Shown here in pieces: positions 40,433 through 40,841 of a stretch of DNA of 40,841 bases (its first letter is position 1; every line of letters begins with the position of its first letter). The translations under genes and the position numbers were made by a program. The notes below the pieces were generated by a model. The model was not told the DNA's origin. It saw nothing but the letters and a program-made list of their open reading frames with translations, and searched no databases. The stretch lies in the NCBI GenBank assembly GCA_030039005.1, contig JASHQT010000105.1, positions 1 to 40,841 on the forward strand, read 5' to 3'. Source of the stretch: Bryobacteraceae bacterium (GTDB taxonomy: Bacteria; Acidobacteriota; Terriglobia; Bryobacterales; Bryobacteraceae).

Positions 40433-40745
40433 CGATCCGAGGGTGTTTGGAATGGCAAAAGGAGGGTTTGCGGGAACCGGATATCGTCGTTGGAGCCACG
40501 CAAGCCTACCGGGATGAGATGGACACCTTCCGGGAGTTTCTGGAGGATTGTTGCGTGCTTGGTCCCGAGCAGAAGACGCCGCTCGGCACGTTGTACTTGA
40601 AGTATCAAGCGTGGTCCGAGGATTCCGGTGAAAAACCCATGACGAAACGAGAGTTTGGGAAGGCCTCATGCGGAATAAAAATATCGCCCAGGACCGATCC
40701 GCTGGAACCCGCGTTTGGACCGGGATAGGGTTGCGGATGGGTTGA
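40432..40745 (+). pseudogene. C-terminal remnant of a P4/D5-type phage or plasmid primase
   Basis: The frame from about 40432 reads AIRGCLEWQKEGLREPDIVV, TQAYRDEMDTFREFLEDCCV and KPMTKREFGKA, which is the C-terminal domain of D5-like primase-helicases that start replication of phages and integrative plasmids. The ATPase and primase parts are absent. At about 40667 one base appears to be missing: the next frame supplies the usual ending (MRNKNIAQDRSAGTRVWTGI, GLR) to a stop at 40743. Thus it is truncated on the left by the transposase remnant and frameshifted on the right. The last 96 bp of the window contain no gene; a TGGAG/CTCCA short hairpin lies at 40783-40798. Confidence 0.78.
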
Positions 40746-40841
40746 ACTCTTGGGATGACAGATGACAAATCTGATGGCGTTTTGGAGGTTTTTCTCCATG
40801 TGACAGTTTTATGGAGAATTACCCTTTTTTGTACCCGGATT

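Noticed and set aside
40254..40499. 81-aa minus-strand ORF
   Set aside because: It is an out-of-frame reading of the ISL3 transposase remnant, whose true frame ends at 40286.
35860..40841. Direct repeat of the tRNA-Leu 3' end as a right attachment site inside the window
   Set aside because: I searched by eye for the T-arm plus acceptor sequence and found no second copy up to the window end.

Overview
The window looks like a chromosomal segment of a GC-rich soil bacterium of the phylum Acidobacteriota, probably Bryobacterales/'Solibacter'-like. The reasons are the protein families seen together: a TIGR03437-type surface protein with IPT/TIG and BACON-like domains, three VWFA-related exported proteins, an Oar-like TonB-dependent receptor with an N-terminal carboxypeptidase-regulatory domain, a Ser/Thr kinase with a TPR tail, a TIGR02999-type ECF sigma factor, and a broken TIGR03435-type gene. 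This assignment comes from family recognition, not a database search.

Layout. 0-4 kb: an ORF open at the left edge, a malonyl-CoA-synthetase-like AMP-forming ligase, an MFS exporter and a small Cys-containing protein. 4-10.5 kb: the TIGR03437 protein, a MaoC hydratase, a YXWGXW-repeat secreted protein, two small hypotheticals (one Rap1a/Tai-like), then a tight minus-strand run reading FolD-like methylene-THF dehydrogenase > DinB > TAT-exported Gfo/Idh/MocA oxidoreductase. 10.5-17 kb: two translationally coupled VWFA proteins, a PPGQY-repeat secreted protein and a third VWA protein. 17-20 kb: the TonB receptor. 20-26 kb: housekeeping genes (NAD(P)-binding protein, rpiA, DsbD-alpha/TlpA redox pair, metallopeptidase, parvulin-type PPIase, BON protein, rpsU with a good terminator). 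26-31.8 kb: kinase-TPR protein, a beta-rich 171-aa protein, a convergent ECF sigma gene and a large secreted protein. 31.8-35.6 kb: xseA, cytochrome c, a small membrane protein and a polytopic GT-C-like protein.

35.8 kb to the right end: tRNA-Leu(UAA) followed at once by a tyrosine recombinase, which marks the edge of an integrated element. Beyond the integrase and an overlapping convergent HTH gene, most genes are broken: a TIGR03435 gene (one frameshift), an intact Phd-like antitoxin with a twice-frameshifted PIN toxin, a single-strand binding protein with one extra base, the last ~50 codons of an ISL3-type transposase, and a P4/D5-type primase C-terminus that is itself frameshifted. The left 35 kb shows no broken genes, so the damage is confined to the island.

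The most unusual points are the FolD homologue that lacks both cyclohydrolase residues, in the pattern of yeast Mtd1; the 137-bp out-of-frame overlap of TlpA and DsbD-alpha genes around a 15-bp tandem repeat; the kinase/small protein/sigma neighbourhood; and the decaying tRNA-Leu island. I found no CRISPR array, no rRNA and no clear complete new defence system.
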